Source: Ignavibacteriota bacterium (GTDB lineage: Bacteria; Bacteroidota; Ignavibacteria; UBA10030). From it: DNA of 57,468 bases. Both the position numbers and the translations under genes were made by a program. Position 1 is the first letter of the stretch, and each line of letters opens with the position of its first letter. Under the pieces are notes generated by a model. The model was not told the DNA's origin, did no database searches, and saw only the letters and a program-made list of their open reading frames with translations. Shown piece after piece: positions 7,789 to 16,563 of this stretch. The DNA lies in NCBI GenBank assembly GCA_003170475.1, contig PMZI01000040.1, positions 1-57,468 on the forward strand. The letters run 5' to 3'.

Positions 7789-9717
7789 ATGACGTCGTCA
7801 GAACAACGAACGATTCCGCGCCTTTTTGAAGACAGCGTCCAACAGTTCTCGCAGAAAGTACTGATGTGGGAGAAGAAAGAGTCGGCCTACAAAGGTGCCA
7901 CGTATCGCGAAATCCAGGAGTCCGTTCACCAATGTGCTGCAGGGCTCATCAGCCTGGGTGTGGAGAAGGGGGATCGCATCGGACTGATTTCTGAAGGGCG
8001 CAATGACTGGGTGATTGCTGAGCTTGGAATCCTCTTCGTCGGTGCCATCAATGTGCCTCTCTCCGTGAAGCTTGAAGAGCGGTCGGACTTGAAGTTCCGC
8101 CTCGCCCATTCAGGATGCAGGATGGTGGTCGTTTCCGGGGGACAAGCATACAAAGTTGCAAGAATGCGGGCTGACCTTCCCGACCTCGAAAAGATCATTC
8201 TTCTTGATCCGGAGGGAAAACTCGCCGAAGACGAAGTCGGATTTCCCGAGCTCTTTGAGCGGGGAACGGAATATCTCAGACGCCATCGCTCTGATTTCGA
8301 GAGGCGGTGGCAGTCGATTCAGGAGTCCGATCCCGCGACTATCAGTTATACCTCGGGCACGACGGCAGACCCGAAGGGAGTAACTCTCACTCATCGCAAC
8401 TACACGGCGAATGTCAAGCAATGCTCCAATCATCTGCCGCAGCCGGATTGGTACTGCTCACTGATCATCATCCCGTGGGACCACTCGTTCGGGCATACTG
8501 CGGGAGTCTATTTGCTCACGAGTATCGGGGCGAGTATGGCTTCCATTCAGACGGGGAAAACCGGGCTGGAGACGCTTCGAAACATCCCGACCAACATCAA
8601 GGAGATCAAGCCGACATTTCTCCTGAGCGTGCCTGCACTGGCAAAGAATTTCAAAAAGAATATTGAGAAAGGGATCAGCGAGAAGGGAAAGTTAGTCTGG
8701 AATCTCTTTCAAAAGGCATTGGAGATTGCGTACGCTCATTATGGTGACGGCTACAACGGCGGGAAGGATGTCGGCAAACCGAAACACCCGATATACACTC
8801 TTTGCGATGCGCTTATTTTCAGAAAAGTTCGTGCAAGCTTCGGGGGTCGGCTCGACTACTTCGTCGGTGGAGCGGCGCACCTTGACATTGAGTTGCAGCG
8901 GTTCTTCAACGCCATCGGCATCCCTATGTACCAAGGATATGGTTTGAGCGAGGCCTCGCCTGTGGTATCGTGCGATACTCCCACCAAGCACAAATTCGGC
9001 TCCTCCGGCACGGTGCTCCCCGGCATAGACGTCAATGTGTGTGACGATGAAGGCCACCCCCTGCCCGTCGGACAAAAAGGTGAAATCGTGCTGCGAGGGG
9101 AAAATGTCATGGCTGGCTATTGGAACAATCCGCGCGCAACGAGCGAGACGCTCCGCGATGGATGGTTACACACAGGTGACATCGGTTACCTGGATGCCGA
9201 TGGATTCCTGTTTGTGCTGGGACGCGAAAAAAGTGTTTTGATCAGTCATGACGGCGAGAAATACAGTCCTGAAGGGATCGAGGAGACGATTGTGGCGCAC
9301 TCTCCATTCATCGAACAGGTGATGCTCTACAATGACCACTCTGCGTACACGGTCGGTCTTATTGTGCCGAACAAAGATGCGGTCCTCGCGTACCTCAAGC
9401 ACCATCATTTCTCCTGTCACACCGACGAAGGGCAGACGGCGGCGTTGCGTCTTCTTCAATCGGAGATCGATCGGTATCGCGAAGGAAACAAGAGTGCGGG
9501 CATGTTCCCCGAGCGTTGGTTGCCTGCGGCCATTGCTGTCCTCGGCGAAGGATTCAACGAGCAGAATCGTCTGATGAACAGCACGATGAAGATTGTGCGC
9601 GGCCGGATTGCAGAATTCTACAAGAACCGCATCGACTATGCTCTCACAGCGGAAGGAAAAGACGCTTGCAACCACCAGAACAAGAACATCGTCAAGCGTT
9701 TTGAAGAAAGGAAATAG
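7789..9717 (+). CDS. Long-chain fatty acid-CoA ligase (AMP-forming)
   Basis: A 642-residue member of the ANL (adenylating) superfamily. The ATP loop YTSGTTADPKGVTLTHRNY lies near residue 187, the A5 motif is YQGYGLSEASP, the A7 motif WLHTGDIGYLD, and the A8 hinge GREKSVLISHDGEKYSPEGIE. Length and the large insertions fit FadD15-like bacterial long-chain acyl-CoA synthetases. It activates fatty acids to acyl-CoA through an acyl-AMP intermediate, in the cytoplasm or at the inner membrane. A 220-base leader precedes it; the gene appears monocistronic and ends at a bidirectional terminator. Confidence 0.92.
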   Translation: MTSSEQRTIPRLFEDSVQQFSQKVLMWEKKESAYKGATYREIQESVHQCAAGLISLGVEKGDRIGLISEGRNDWVIAELGILFVGAINVPLSVKLEERSDLKFRLAHSGCRMVVVSGGQAYKVARMRADLPDLEKIILLDPEGKLAEDEVGFPELFERGTEYLRRHRSDFERRWQSIQESDPATISYTSGTTADPKGVTLTHRNYTANVKQCSNHLPQPDWYCSLIIIPWDHSFGHTAGVYLLTSIGASMASIQTGKTGLETLRNIPTNIKEIKPTFLLSVPALAKNFKKNIEKGISEKGKLVWNLFQKALEIAYAHYGDGYNGGKDVGKPKHPIYTLCDALIFRKVRASFGGRLDYFVGGAAHLDIELQRFFNAIGIPMYQGYGLSEASPVVSCDTPTKHKFGSSGTVLPGIDVNVCDDEGHPLPVGQKGEIVLRGENVMAGYWNNPRATSETLRDGWLHTGDIGYLDADGFLFVLGREKSVLISHDGEKYSPEGIEETIVAHSPFIEQVMLYNDHSAYTVGLIVPNKDAVLAYLKHHHFSCHTDEGQTAALRLLQSEIDRYREGNKSAGMFPERWLPAAIAVLGEGFNEQNRLMNSTMKIVRGRIAEFYKNRIDYALTAEGKDACNHQNKNIVKRFEERK

Positions 9718-9792
9718 GCTGCATCAGGGTTGAATCCCCAAGAGAGTCAAGGGGTTCATCGAGGGGGCGGGTATAACGCTGGAAGTGAATGG

Positions 9793-9820
9793 AAGGCCGG
9801 GGATCAGTCCCTGGCCTTTT
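9793..9820. terminator. Bidirectional terminator between convergent genes
   Basis: AAGGCCGGGGA-TCAG-TCCCTGGCCTT with a short T run on both strands. It overlaps the stop codon of the minus-strand deacetylase gene and serves the acyl-CoA ligase on the plus strand. Confidence 0.75.
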
Positions 9821-10610
9821 GCTTTGTGGTGGCGGAGGGCTCCAATTCTGAAAGCAGTTCTCCAACGGTCACAAACGTGAACCCCCGTTTCCGGAGTCTG
9901 GATATGATCTCCGGAAGCGCCTCGGCGGTATGCCATCCACGCCGGTTGATGTGCATGACGATAATCGAGCCGCTTTTTGCCATCGAGGAGACATACTCAA
10001 TGAGCCTGTCTTTTGAAATGCTGGAATCCGGATCTCCCGAGGCGAGATCAAATTGAATTGTTCTTAGACCCATAGACGCTGCGATGCGTGCCACACGGTT
10101 GTCTTCTTCACCGTACGGCGGACGAAACAGCGAAGACTGTTTGCCGGTGAGTGAGTACATGATCTCCTGCGTCCACGCTAATTCCTGCCGGATACGGGCA
10201 TCCGACATTTCAAGAAGATGCGGATGGAGAAACGTGTGGTTGCCCAGTTCGAAGTAGGGGATGCTCGCGAGGTATTTCGTCTGCTCGACCTCTTCTTCCA
10301 TCCATTTGCCCCCCAGAAACAACGTTGCAGGAGTCTTGGTCTCCACCAGGATCTCCGTAATCCTTTCGTCGTACTGGCTCGGCTTCCGCGTTGAGCAGGC
10401 GTCAAAAGTCAGCGCAATCACTTTCCTGTCTCGGCGTCCGTGAAGTACGACGATGGAATCAACTGGTTGTAAGGGTGGTGGTTCCTTCAAGAGAAGTGAC
10501 GGCGGAGCATAGGGAATGCGGTCAACCGGGCGACGCTGAGCGTTCGGAGTCGATTCCTGAGATACCGCAAAAGTGATCACAGTGAGCAGCAACGCAATTG
10601 CCCGCGTCAT
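9804..10610 (-). CDS. Exported polysaccharide deacetylase (NodB fold)
   Basis: A 268-residue protein with an N-terminal signal peptide (MTRAIALLLTVITFAVSQ). NodB motifs: ALTFDAC (motif 1, catalytic Asp near residue 70), GNHTFLHPHL (motif 2, metal His pair), RPPYGEED (motif 3), and IIVMHINRRGWHT (motif 5). The second Asp of the usual TFDD is Ala here, a variant seen in some deacetylase subfamilies. It probably removes N- or O-acetyl groups from peptidoglycan or an exopolysaccharide in the periplasm. I chose the ATG at 10610 because GGAGA lies 8 bases upstream; ATG 10616 is also possible. Confidence 0.88.
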   Translation of the reverse strand: MTRAIALLLTVITFAVSQESTPNAQRRPVDRIPYAPPSLLLKEPPPLQPVDSIVVLHGRRDRKVIALTFDACSTRKPSQYDERITEILVETKTPATLFLGGKWMEEEVEQTKYLASIPYFELGNHTFLHPHLLEMSDARIRQELAWTQEIMYSLTGKQSSLFRPPYGEEDNRVARIAASMGLRTIQFDLASGDPDSSISKDRLIEYVSSMAKSGSIIVMHINRRGWHTAEALPEIISRLRKRGFTFVTVGELLSELEPSATTKQKARD

Positions 10611-10749
10611 CGGCATTCTCTCCAGGAGGATTTGCAGCAATGTCGGACCTGTGCTTCATGGATTCACGCCATTGTACGGAAAATCTTCCTGAATCCACAG
10701 ACTCCTCTTCTCTGGAGGTTTTGAATCCGGGGGATCGTCAGGCGGGTGT

Positions 10750-10793
10750 TCATAGAAACAACGAGCGGGTGACCCTTCGGCCACCCGCTTTGA
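10750..10793 (-). terminator. Hairpin terminator after the HEAT-repeat gene
   Basis: AGCGGGTG (10764-10771) and CACCCGCT (10782-10789) form an 8-bp stem; on the minus strand it is followed by CGTTGTTTC. It lies just downstream of the minus-strand gene ending at 10825. Confidence 0.6.
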
Positions 10794-10824
10794 GGTGAAT
10801 TTGATTTCGCCTGATCTCTGGAGC

Positions 10825-11283
10825 TTACCGCAACTCAGCGATTTGCGTCGGTGCGCTCGAGGAGGGATAGAATGCGAATGCCCCCTCGTTCACATAGGTG
10901 TTGTAGTACCATGCGCAGTGCATTTGCACCTTTGAGCTCTCATCAAACCGAACGGCCTGTTTCACCGCGTACTCTCCACGGGCATCGCCGATCTTGCACA
11001 GCGCCCAGGCAGCGGCGAGGCGGGATTTCTCGTCCGGACAAGAATGCAGAACTCTCATCAGGGGGATCACTGCTTCCGTTGCCTCAAGCTCTCCCAACAT
11101 GTAGATCGCACTTCTCCGCAGGCCGCAGTTGCTGCTTTCATCGCCTACTCCGACAAGCAGGTTTTTGACCGCCGTGTCGAATTTGGCTTCGCCAAGTTCT
11201 TTCCGCATGTCATGTGCTGTCGCTGGCAGGGCCATTGTGATCGCAAGGGCAATCACTCCGGACATCATTGCGCTCCTCTTCAT
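10825..11283 (-). CDS. Exported small HEAT-repeat protein
   Basis: A 152-residue protein with a signal peptide (MKRSAMMSGVIALAITMALPATA) and about two HEAT-like helical repeats: LRRSAIYMLGELEATEAVIPLMRVL and the LAAAWALCKIGD segment that follows. Such repeats make protein-protein contacts, so I infer a periplasmic adaptor, not an enzyme. The tail (CAWYYNTYVNEGAFAFYPSS) is not repeat-like. It appears to be a single-gene unit with its own terminator. Confidence 0.75.
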   Translation of the reverse strand: MKRSAMMSGVIALAITMALPATAHDMRKELGEAKFDTAVKNLLVGVGDESSNCGLRRSAIYMLGELEATEAVIPLMRVLHSCPDEKSRLAAAWALCKIGDARGEYAVKQAVRFDESSKVQMHCAWYYNTYVNEGAFAFYPSSSAPTQIAELR

Positions 11284-11741
11284 GCCGTCCTCCGTTACAG
11301 TTGTGGATTTGAGTTTCCGTCAAGGTCTCAATTCGGTGTTCACCATACTTTACGCCCTTGAGTTTCATAAGATCTGATAATGCGCTGAAGGGGACGAAAA
11401 GAGACGCAGAAGCGACGAAATCGGTGATGAAACGGGGGCGGGACAGAGGAACTTGAAGAGATGCTGTGGCGTCTACTGTATAGATGTGAGCCTCGGCTCA
11501 CGAAAGTGCTTATTTCAGGTGATTTGCGGTAGGTTTTCGAAAACCGTTCAAAAAAGGAAACACTCCTGGGATTCGGGTTTCTTTTGTGTTCTATACTATG
11601 CAACTTAGACAATCCGAGGGACCAAGACTCTGACTCGCTCTGATCGAGCGGCGCTGTCGCCAGCCACGGTTCGCAAAAAGGAAATTCAAACTCCTTCAGT
11701 ACTTCGCGGTGGGTTCCACAATCTCCCATGGCACTTCAAGA
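11284..11741. other. Intergenic stretch, no gene seen
   Basis: 458 bases between the divergent HEAT-repeat and zinc-ribbon genes. Frames here have poor amino-acid composition (long Ser/Arg-rich runs on the minus strand) and no ribosome-binding site. It must hold the promoters of both neighbours, but I could not place them with confidence. Confidence 0.5.
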
Positions 11742-11960
11742 ATGAATTCGCGCGTCGAAAAGACAAAGATCGATATCAGCTGCCCGCACTGTTTCAAGCG
11801 GATCAAATGGGCATGGTTGATACAGTACCATTCCTTCCAGTACACTCAGTTAGTCTATGTGTGCAGCGAGTGTGAAGAGGTCATCAGGATTGAAAACGCG
11901 CCGAAAGCTCCAAAGAATTCCGCCGCTCTTCCGGTTTCGCGTCCGCAGTCAAAGAAATAG
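11742..11960 (+). CDS. Small zinc-ribbon protein
   Basis: A 72-residue protein with two Cys pairs, DISCPHCFKRIKW and YVCSECEEVIRIE, about 28 residues apart, which should bind one zinc ion. The tail is Pro/Ser/Lys-rich. I take the ATG at 11742; a GTG at 11709 in the same frame is possible, and neither has a strong ribosome-binding site. Function unknown. The paired cysteines and normal coding composition are the main reasons to call it real. Confidence 0.6.
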   Translation: MNSRVEKTKIDISCPHCFKRIKWAWLIQYHSFQYTQLVYVCSECEEVIRIENAPKAPKNSAALPVSRPQSKK

Positions 11961-12231
11961 ACCCAACCTGTCAGATTCATCTCAGAGAGAATTCAAAAAA
12001 CGTGAGTGATGGAACGCGTGGGTTCGGCGTCATGCGAAGCCACGAATGCGTAGCCGCAGTGTGTGCTGGTCGCGAGAAGAATTCAGCTTTCGAAACGTGA
12101 GCGGGAAGGGTGGAATCGACAAGGGCGCCGGAATGTGGCGGATGACTTCGAGAGGATGGAGCAGAGCGATGCGAAAGACGTTGGACAGGTAACAAACGGA
12201 TGTTCTCGGAGAGCTTTTTGAACTCCCAGCA

Positions 12232-12996
12232 TCAGTTGGTCCGAGAGATTCCTTCGGGAGGCGTCTTCATTTTCTCGATCAGCTCAACTTCTGATTGATG
12301 CAGACTCTGCATTTTGAGGTAATGATCATTCACGACCCTGGAAAGGCTGACAATGGATCGGCCGATTGCGAGAAGAATTCTGTACTCCTCCCGGATCTTT
12401 CCAAGATAGGATTTGAAATGCTCTTTTCCCGGAGCGGGAAGGAGCGGATACAATGTTTGCTCGCTTTCATCTGTCAGCTGCGTTACATCCGACAGTGTCG
12501 CAGTTACATCCTGGGCGAACGTTGCAAGGGAATTGCTCAGCAGTTCAAATGCGGCAATATCTTTCTCGAGTTTGCGTGCTCTGATCTCTCGTTGGTCTTT
12601 GTCCTTCTTGAAGAGATAGCGCTCATAGACTCCATTCACGATGACGGGGAAATGATTTCTGTCGAAAGAGTCCTTCCGAAGGTAATCATACGCGCCGAGC
12701 TTCATCGCCTCAACTGCAATATTCTCGGATCCGGCACCAGTGAGCAGGATAACGGGAGTATCCAATTTTTGCTCATGGATCCACTGAAGCACATTGAGTC
12801 CCGACATGCCGGGCATCTTGTAGTCCAGGATGACGATGTCGAACTGAGACCTCTTGAGTGCCTCGACAGCTTCCTCGCCTCCTTCGCACGGGTACACGGT
12901 GAATCGTTTGGTTGATTCGAGGACCGTTGTCAGGACCCTGAGAAACGATTCCTCATCTTCTGCAACAAGGACACGAAGGACATCGGATTGATTCAT
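12232..12996 (-). CDS. Response regulator with a non-DNA-binding helical output region
   Basis: A 254-residue protein. Residues 1-125 are a receiver domain: acidic pair AEDEE, phospho-acceptor Asp in VILDYKMPGMSG, Thr in ILLTGAG and Lys in YLRKDSF. The C-terminal 125 residues are predicted alpha-helical with no helix-turn-helix, GGDEF, HD-GYP or kinase motif. It probably works through protein contacts. GGGGAG 5 bases upstream fixes the start at 12996. No histidine kinase is visible nearby, so it is an orphan. The next gene upstream (13462, divergent) also starts with a receiver-like domain, which hints at a shared pathway (inference). Confidence 0.85.
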   Translation of the reverse strand: MNQSDVLRVLVAEDEESFLRVLTTVLESTKRFTVYPCEGGEEAVEALKRSQFDIVILDYKMPGMSGLNVLQWIHEQKLDTPVILLTGAGSENIAVEAMKLGAYDYLRKDSFDRNHFPVIVNGVYERYLFKKDKDQREIRARKLEKDIAAFELLSNSLATFAQDVTATLSDVTQLTDESEQTLYPLLPAPGKEHFKSYLGKIREEYRILLAIGRSIVSLSRVVNDHYLKMQSLHQSEVELIEKMKTPPEGISRTN

Positions 12997-13286
12997 AGAA
13001 CTCCCCTCATCATCTGCGTTCGACTGACCCATTCCGTTCGATCAGAGATTGATACTACTGTTAGCAAAATAGCACGTGCAAGCTCGGCAGAGCGTGCTTG
13101 CCGTCACGTATAGAACACTCAATAATTGGCTGGGGTTTCCAGCCCTTAAGTCACCATGACATCACCGTGAGACTCATGGCGTGGTTCGGTGCAATCGAGA
13201 CAATCCAAAGTACGAACGACTGAATTCTCCTCCAAATTCCCTCCACTTTCAAGGTGAGAAACACTCAATTGCGTGAGCTCAGTCTT

Positions 13287-13315
13287 TGTTCATGAGCAAA
13301 GGTCAGAGTATATTA
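13287..13315 (+). promoter_or_regulatory. Candidate sigma-70-like promoter
   Basis: TTGTTC (13287-13292), a 17-base spacer, then TATATT (13310-13315), about 150 bases before the gene at 13462. The rest of the gap 12997-13461 shows no gene. Match to consensus is partial, and the main promoter in this phylum may differ. Confidence 0.3.
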
Positions 13316-13461
13316 TGAGGGATTTGTCACTGGATTCAGGCCTCCTGCCACCGAAAACGCTCAATTCGTCAGTTTTCGACGGTTCTTTGAGGGCTGAAGA
13401 TGTATCGTAACGCGGCAGGATAGTGGACATCCGTATTTCTCGAACCAATGAGTCTTAGCAG

Positions 13462-14244
13462 ATGCGAACTGTCAAGTTAATACTCTGGAATGCAGCCGAA
13501 GCGCAGAAGCGAGCTCTGAGCCTGGCGACAGCCGGCTACAAGGTCGATGCAACAATTCCATCAGGTGCGAGCTCCCTCCGGTCCTTTAAGCAGAGTCCAC
13601 CGGATGTTGTCGTGATCGACCTCTCGAGGCTTCCATCGCAGGGGCGTGACTTTGGACTGCTGCTGCGCCACTCCAAACAGACGAGAAACATCCCGCTCGT
13701 GTTTGTCGAAGGCGACCCGATCAAAGTTGAGGGCATCAGATCGTTGTTACCGGATGCTGTGTTCGCCCGATGGACAAACATTGTCTCATCGCTCAAAAAG
13801 GCGATCGATCACCCGCCAGCGCAGCCGGTAGCACCAAAGTCTGTTTTCGATGCTTACGCGGGTGCTTCGCTTTCCAAAAAGCTCGGGATCAAGCCGGGGT
13901 CCGTCGTTGTGCTCGCCTGTGCGCCCCGCGGCTTCAAAAAGAAACTCGGGCCTCTCCCCGAACACGTGCGGGTCACAAACCGTCCCTCGAAAGTCCGCTC
14001 TCTCACGCTCTGGTTCAATCGATCTCAGGCCGAGTTCACCAGAATGCTTGGCCCAATGATCGCGATGATTGGAGAAAGCAAGCTGTGGATTGTGTGGCCG
14101 AAGAAGGGCGGTCCGTTGTCGACGGATCTCACTCAACCCATCGTACGCGCTGCAGGTCTCTCAGTAGGTCTGGTGGATTACAAAATCTGCTCGATTGACG
14201 AAACCTGGTCGGCATTGCTCTTCACCAAAAGAAAAAAGCTGTAG
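13462..14244 (+). CDS. Receiver-like domain fused to a DUF3052-like domain
   Basis: A 260-residue protein. The first 115 residues have the receiver-fold pattern with a possible phospho-acceptor Asp in DVVVIDLSRLP, but the Thr and Lys positions are not convincing, so it may be a pseudo-receiver. A linker leads to a second domain (about 130-255) that starts GASLSKKLGIKPGSVVVLAC and contains LWIVWPKKGGPL and AGLSVGLVDYKICSIDETWS; this pattern resembles the DUF3052 family, whose role is unknown. The ATG at 13462 is the first in frame. It is divergent from the orphan response regulator gene. Confidence 0.7.
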   Translation: MRTVKLILWNAAEAQKRALSLATAGYKVDATIPSGASSLRSFKQSPPDVVVIDLSRLPSQGRDFGLLLRHSKQTRNIPLVFVEGDPIKVEGIRSLLPDAVFARWTNIVSSLKKAIDHPPAQPVAPKSVFDAYAGASLSKKLGIKPGSVVVLACAPRGFKKKLGPLPEHVRVTNRPSKVRSLTLWFNRSQAEFTRMLGPMIAMIGESKLWIVWPKKGGPLSTDLTQPIVRAAGLSVGLVDYKICSIDETWSALLFTKRKKL

Positions 14245-14275
14245 TCGTTTCCCTTCCGAGAAGCTCGGTTGAAGA

Positions 14276-14314
14276 CCTCTCGACGCGAAACGTGTGTGCG
14301 CGGAGAGGCGCTTT
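14276..14314 (+). terminator. Probable terminator after the receiver/DUF3052 gene
   Basis: CCTCTC (14276-14281) pairs with GAGAGG (14303-14308), with complementary CG-rich bases inside the loop, then CGCTTTT. Confidence 0.45.
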
Positions 14315-14441
14315 TCACTTCCTGTGATCCAGCGTGCTCAACCATTCCTCAACTTGCCTGATCCGGGATACTCCAGACTTCCTGTCGAAATTCCCATAGA
14401 ACCACGTCGATCCTTTGAAAGAGCATTCATGCATTTTCCAC

Positions 14442-14490
14442 TTGACTTTCTCACACTGTATATATAGCTTATATGCAGTATATACAGCGA
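14442..14490 (+). promoter_or_regulatory. GntR/YtrA operator overlapping the promoter
   Basis: CTGTATATA (14456-14464) and TATATACAG (14479-14487) form a perfect 9-bp inverted repeat with a 14-base spacer. A TTGACT hexamer (14442-14447) sits just upstream, so the operator covers the probable -10 region. It lies 40-70 bases before the GntR gene start, the expected place for autorepression by a YtrA-type regulator. Seen directly: the inverted repeat; inferred: its role. Confidence 0.7.
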
Positions 14491-14526
14491 CGAGATCCTG
14501 TCATTCTTTGCTAGTGGACACGTTCA

Positions 14527-14901
14527 GTGAAAATCCTGATATCCAACTCATCCCCAGATCCAATTTACGAGCAAATCAAATCCGAGATCGAGCATCAGAT
14601 CGTTACTGGCGAACTCTCTGACGGTGAAGTCCTGCCATCGATTCGCAAACTTGCGCTCGATCTGCAAATCAGTGTCATCACCACAAAGCGTGCATACGAC
14701 GACCTGGAGAAGGAGGGGCTGATCTTATCAGTTCCGGGGAAAGGGTCGTTTGTTTCGGCGAAGAATAAAGCACTCCTGAAGGAAAAGAAACTCAAACTCA
14801 TCGAATCGAAGCTTGCAGATGCGGTGGAAGCGGCGAAGATGCTTGGAGTGAAGAAAAAAGAACTCGAACGCATGCTCTCATTACTCCTGAAGGAAGACTA
14901 A
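14527..14901 (+). CDS. GntR-family (YtrA subfamily) transcriptional repressor
   Basis: A 124-residue regulator. The N-terminal winged helix-turn-helix runs from DPIYEQIKSEIEHQIVTGEL through LPSIRKLALDLQISVITTK to GLILSVPGKGSFV; the short helical C-terminus (about 40 residues) is typical of the YtrA subfamily, which regulates adjacent ABC transporter genes. The start is GTG at 14527. Its stop overlaps the ATG of the ABC ATPase (TAATG), so it is the first gene of the transporter operon and very likely binds the palindrome just upstream to repress it. The effector is unknown. Confidence 0.92.
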   Translation: MKILISNSSPDPIYEQIKSEIEHQIVTGELSDGEVLPSIRKLALDLQISVITTKRAYDDLEKEGLILSVPGKGSFVSAKNKALLKEKKLKLIESKLADAVEAAKMLGVKKKELERMLSLLLKED

Positions 14902-15767
14902 TGGAAAACGTCATCGAGATCGAATCGCTTCGCAAGAAATACAAAGATTTCATTCTCAAGAACATTTCACTCACGATCCCGAAGGGCTACATCACAGGAC
15001 TGATTGGTCCTAATGGCGCGGGGAAGACGACGATCATTAAACTGATTATGAGCTTGATCAACAGAGATGAAGGAACAATCAATATTTTCGGCCTGGATAA
15101 CAAGCAACATGAAGTTGAGATCAAAGATAGAATCGGCTTCGTGTATGATACACCCTATTTCTATGAAGACCAAAATCTGCTCACTCTCATGCGTTCTATC
15201 GGCCCATTCTATTCCAAATGGAACGAGAAACGGTTTCTCGATCTGCTTGACCGATTTGGACTTTCGCGCAAAAAGAACTTTGGCTCTCTTTCGAAAGGGA
15301 TGAAGACAAAATTCTCTCTGGCATTGGCCTTATCACACGATGCAGATCTCATCATCATGGACGAGCCGACAACTGGTCTTGATCCAATCTTCCGGCGGGA
15401 GTTCCTGGAAATGCTCAGCGAAATAATGCAGAGTGAACAGAAATCTGTTCTTTTCTCGACTCACATTACATCCGATCTTGACCGGATCGCCGACTATGTC
15501 ATCTTCATCGACAACGGCGACTTGCTCTGCTCCCTGTGGAAGGATGAGATACAGGAGAAATGGCGGATCGTGAAGTCACGCGAGGATTTTATCACCGAAG
15601 AAAACAAGCACTTCTTCAGAGGATGGAGGAAATCTCATTACGGGTTCGAGGCTTTGACATCGGATATGCCAGCGGTGCGGCAGATGGTGTCTTCAGATAC
15701 CATGACTGAAAAACCAACGCTGGAAGACTTGATGTTCTTCATGCACAAGGGAGGCAACCATGGCTAG
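14901..15767 (+). CDS. ABC transporter ATP-binding protein (YtrB-like)
   Basis: A 288-residue ATPase subunit. Walker A GPNGAGKTT (about residue 37), Q-loop region GFVYDTPYFYEDQN, a variant signature LSKGMKTKF in place of LSGGQ, Walker B LIIMDEPTTGLDP, and switch His in LFSTHITSDL. LSKGM signatures are common in exporters of the YtrB/ABC-2 type. A C-terminal extension of about 70 residues follows. It should power the membrane proteins encoded next; its end overlaps the first permease gene by 8 bases. Confidence 0.92.
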   Translation: MENVIEIESLRKKYKDFILKNISLTIPKGYITGLIGPNGAGKTTIIKLIMSLINRDEGTINIFGLDNKQHEVEIKDRIGFVYDTPYFYEDQNLLTLMRSIGPFYSKWNEKRFLDLLDRFGLSRKKNFGSLSKGMKTKFSLALALSHDADLIIMDEPTTGLDPIFRREFLEMLSEIMQSEQKSVLFSTHITSDLDRIADYVIFIDNGDLLCSLWKDEIQEKWRIVKSREDFITEENKHFFRGWRKSHYGFEALTSDMPAVRQMVSSDTMTEKPTLEDLMFFMHKGGNHG

Positions 15768-16431
15768 GTTGATCCTCAACGATATCAGATTGAATGCACT
15801 TGGGTTCATGGTGGTCTTCCTCTTGTTCAATCTCTTTCTCGACTTCTTGTCTGCACGCATGATCCTTCAATACAGCCGAACAGTAGGCGCGGGGGCGGGA
15901 CTCTATTTCGCATCGGTGATGGTGCTTTACATGTTTCTCCGCGAGGAACTCAACAAAGGGCAGCTCATGTACCGAAGCCTGCCGCTCAGCCACGCAATAA
16001 TTGTCACGGCGAGATATCTCTCTATCTTGATCATCGCTCTTGCCTGCATAGGGTACGGACTGCTGTTTCAGCAGGTCATGCTAGGGCTTGCTCCAGCGCA
16101 CCACTCTTGGCGGCTCACCGTTCAAATGGATCCGGGTTATGCTCTTGAGCACTCGTTGATCGCCCGCGGCTTTTCCGTCAGTTTCATCATGGCTGCTGCA
16201 ATACCTTTGCTGACACGATTCTCGATCCCGATCACAGGCATACTTGCCGGCTACGTTGCATCTCTCTTTGTTTGGTCGCGATTGGTCGATCATCTCATGG
16301 ATTATTCTCTCCACACGTCCTTCTTCCTCGGATTGTCGCGATGGTCTTGCTTCGCGATGGTTTCGATAGTAGTCATCAACGTCATCGCCATCAAGCTTTC
16401 CATATGGCTTTATGGGAAGAGACAATTGTGA
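15760..16431 (+). CDS. ABC-2 type permease, copy 1
   Basis: A 223-residue membrane protein with about six hydrophobic segments, for example MVVFLLFNLFLDFL, LSILIIALACIGYGLLF and AMVSIVVINVIAIKLSIWL. The cytoplasmic loop FLREELNKGQLMYRSLPLSH is typical of ABC-2 permeases, and the end is WLYGKRQL. It is closely related to the next gene (see copy 2). A GGGAGG ribosome-binding site lies inside the end of the ATPase gene. Substrate unknown; YtrB-like systems are linked to export or cell-envelope stress. Confidence 0.85.
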   Translation: MARLILNDIRLNALGFMVVFLLFNLFLDFLSARMILQYSRTVGAGAGLYFASVMVLYMFLREELNKGQLMYRSLPLSHAIIVTARYLSILIIALACIGYGLLFQQVMLGLAPAHHSWRLTVQMDPGYALEHSLIARGFSVSFIMAAAIPLLTRFSIPITGILAGYVASLFVWSRLVDHLMDYSLHTSFFLGLSRWSCFAMVSIVVINVIAIKLSIWLYGKRQL

Positions 16432-16563
16432 TTATCAATGGGCATTGAGTGAACCTCTGTGCGAGAGAGTGCCTGGTGAAGCTCAATGAGATAACGGAGA
16501 ATCGTGCAACACACACAGAATCGCTGAATACGCGGTCTTCATTCATGCACAAGGGAGGCAGTC

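Noticed and set aside
11340-11729. 129-codon minus-strand frame
   Set aside because: Ser/Arg/Phe-rich composition, no ribosome-binding site, and no motif; typical of a chance frame.
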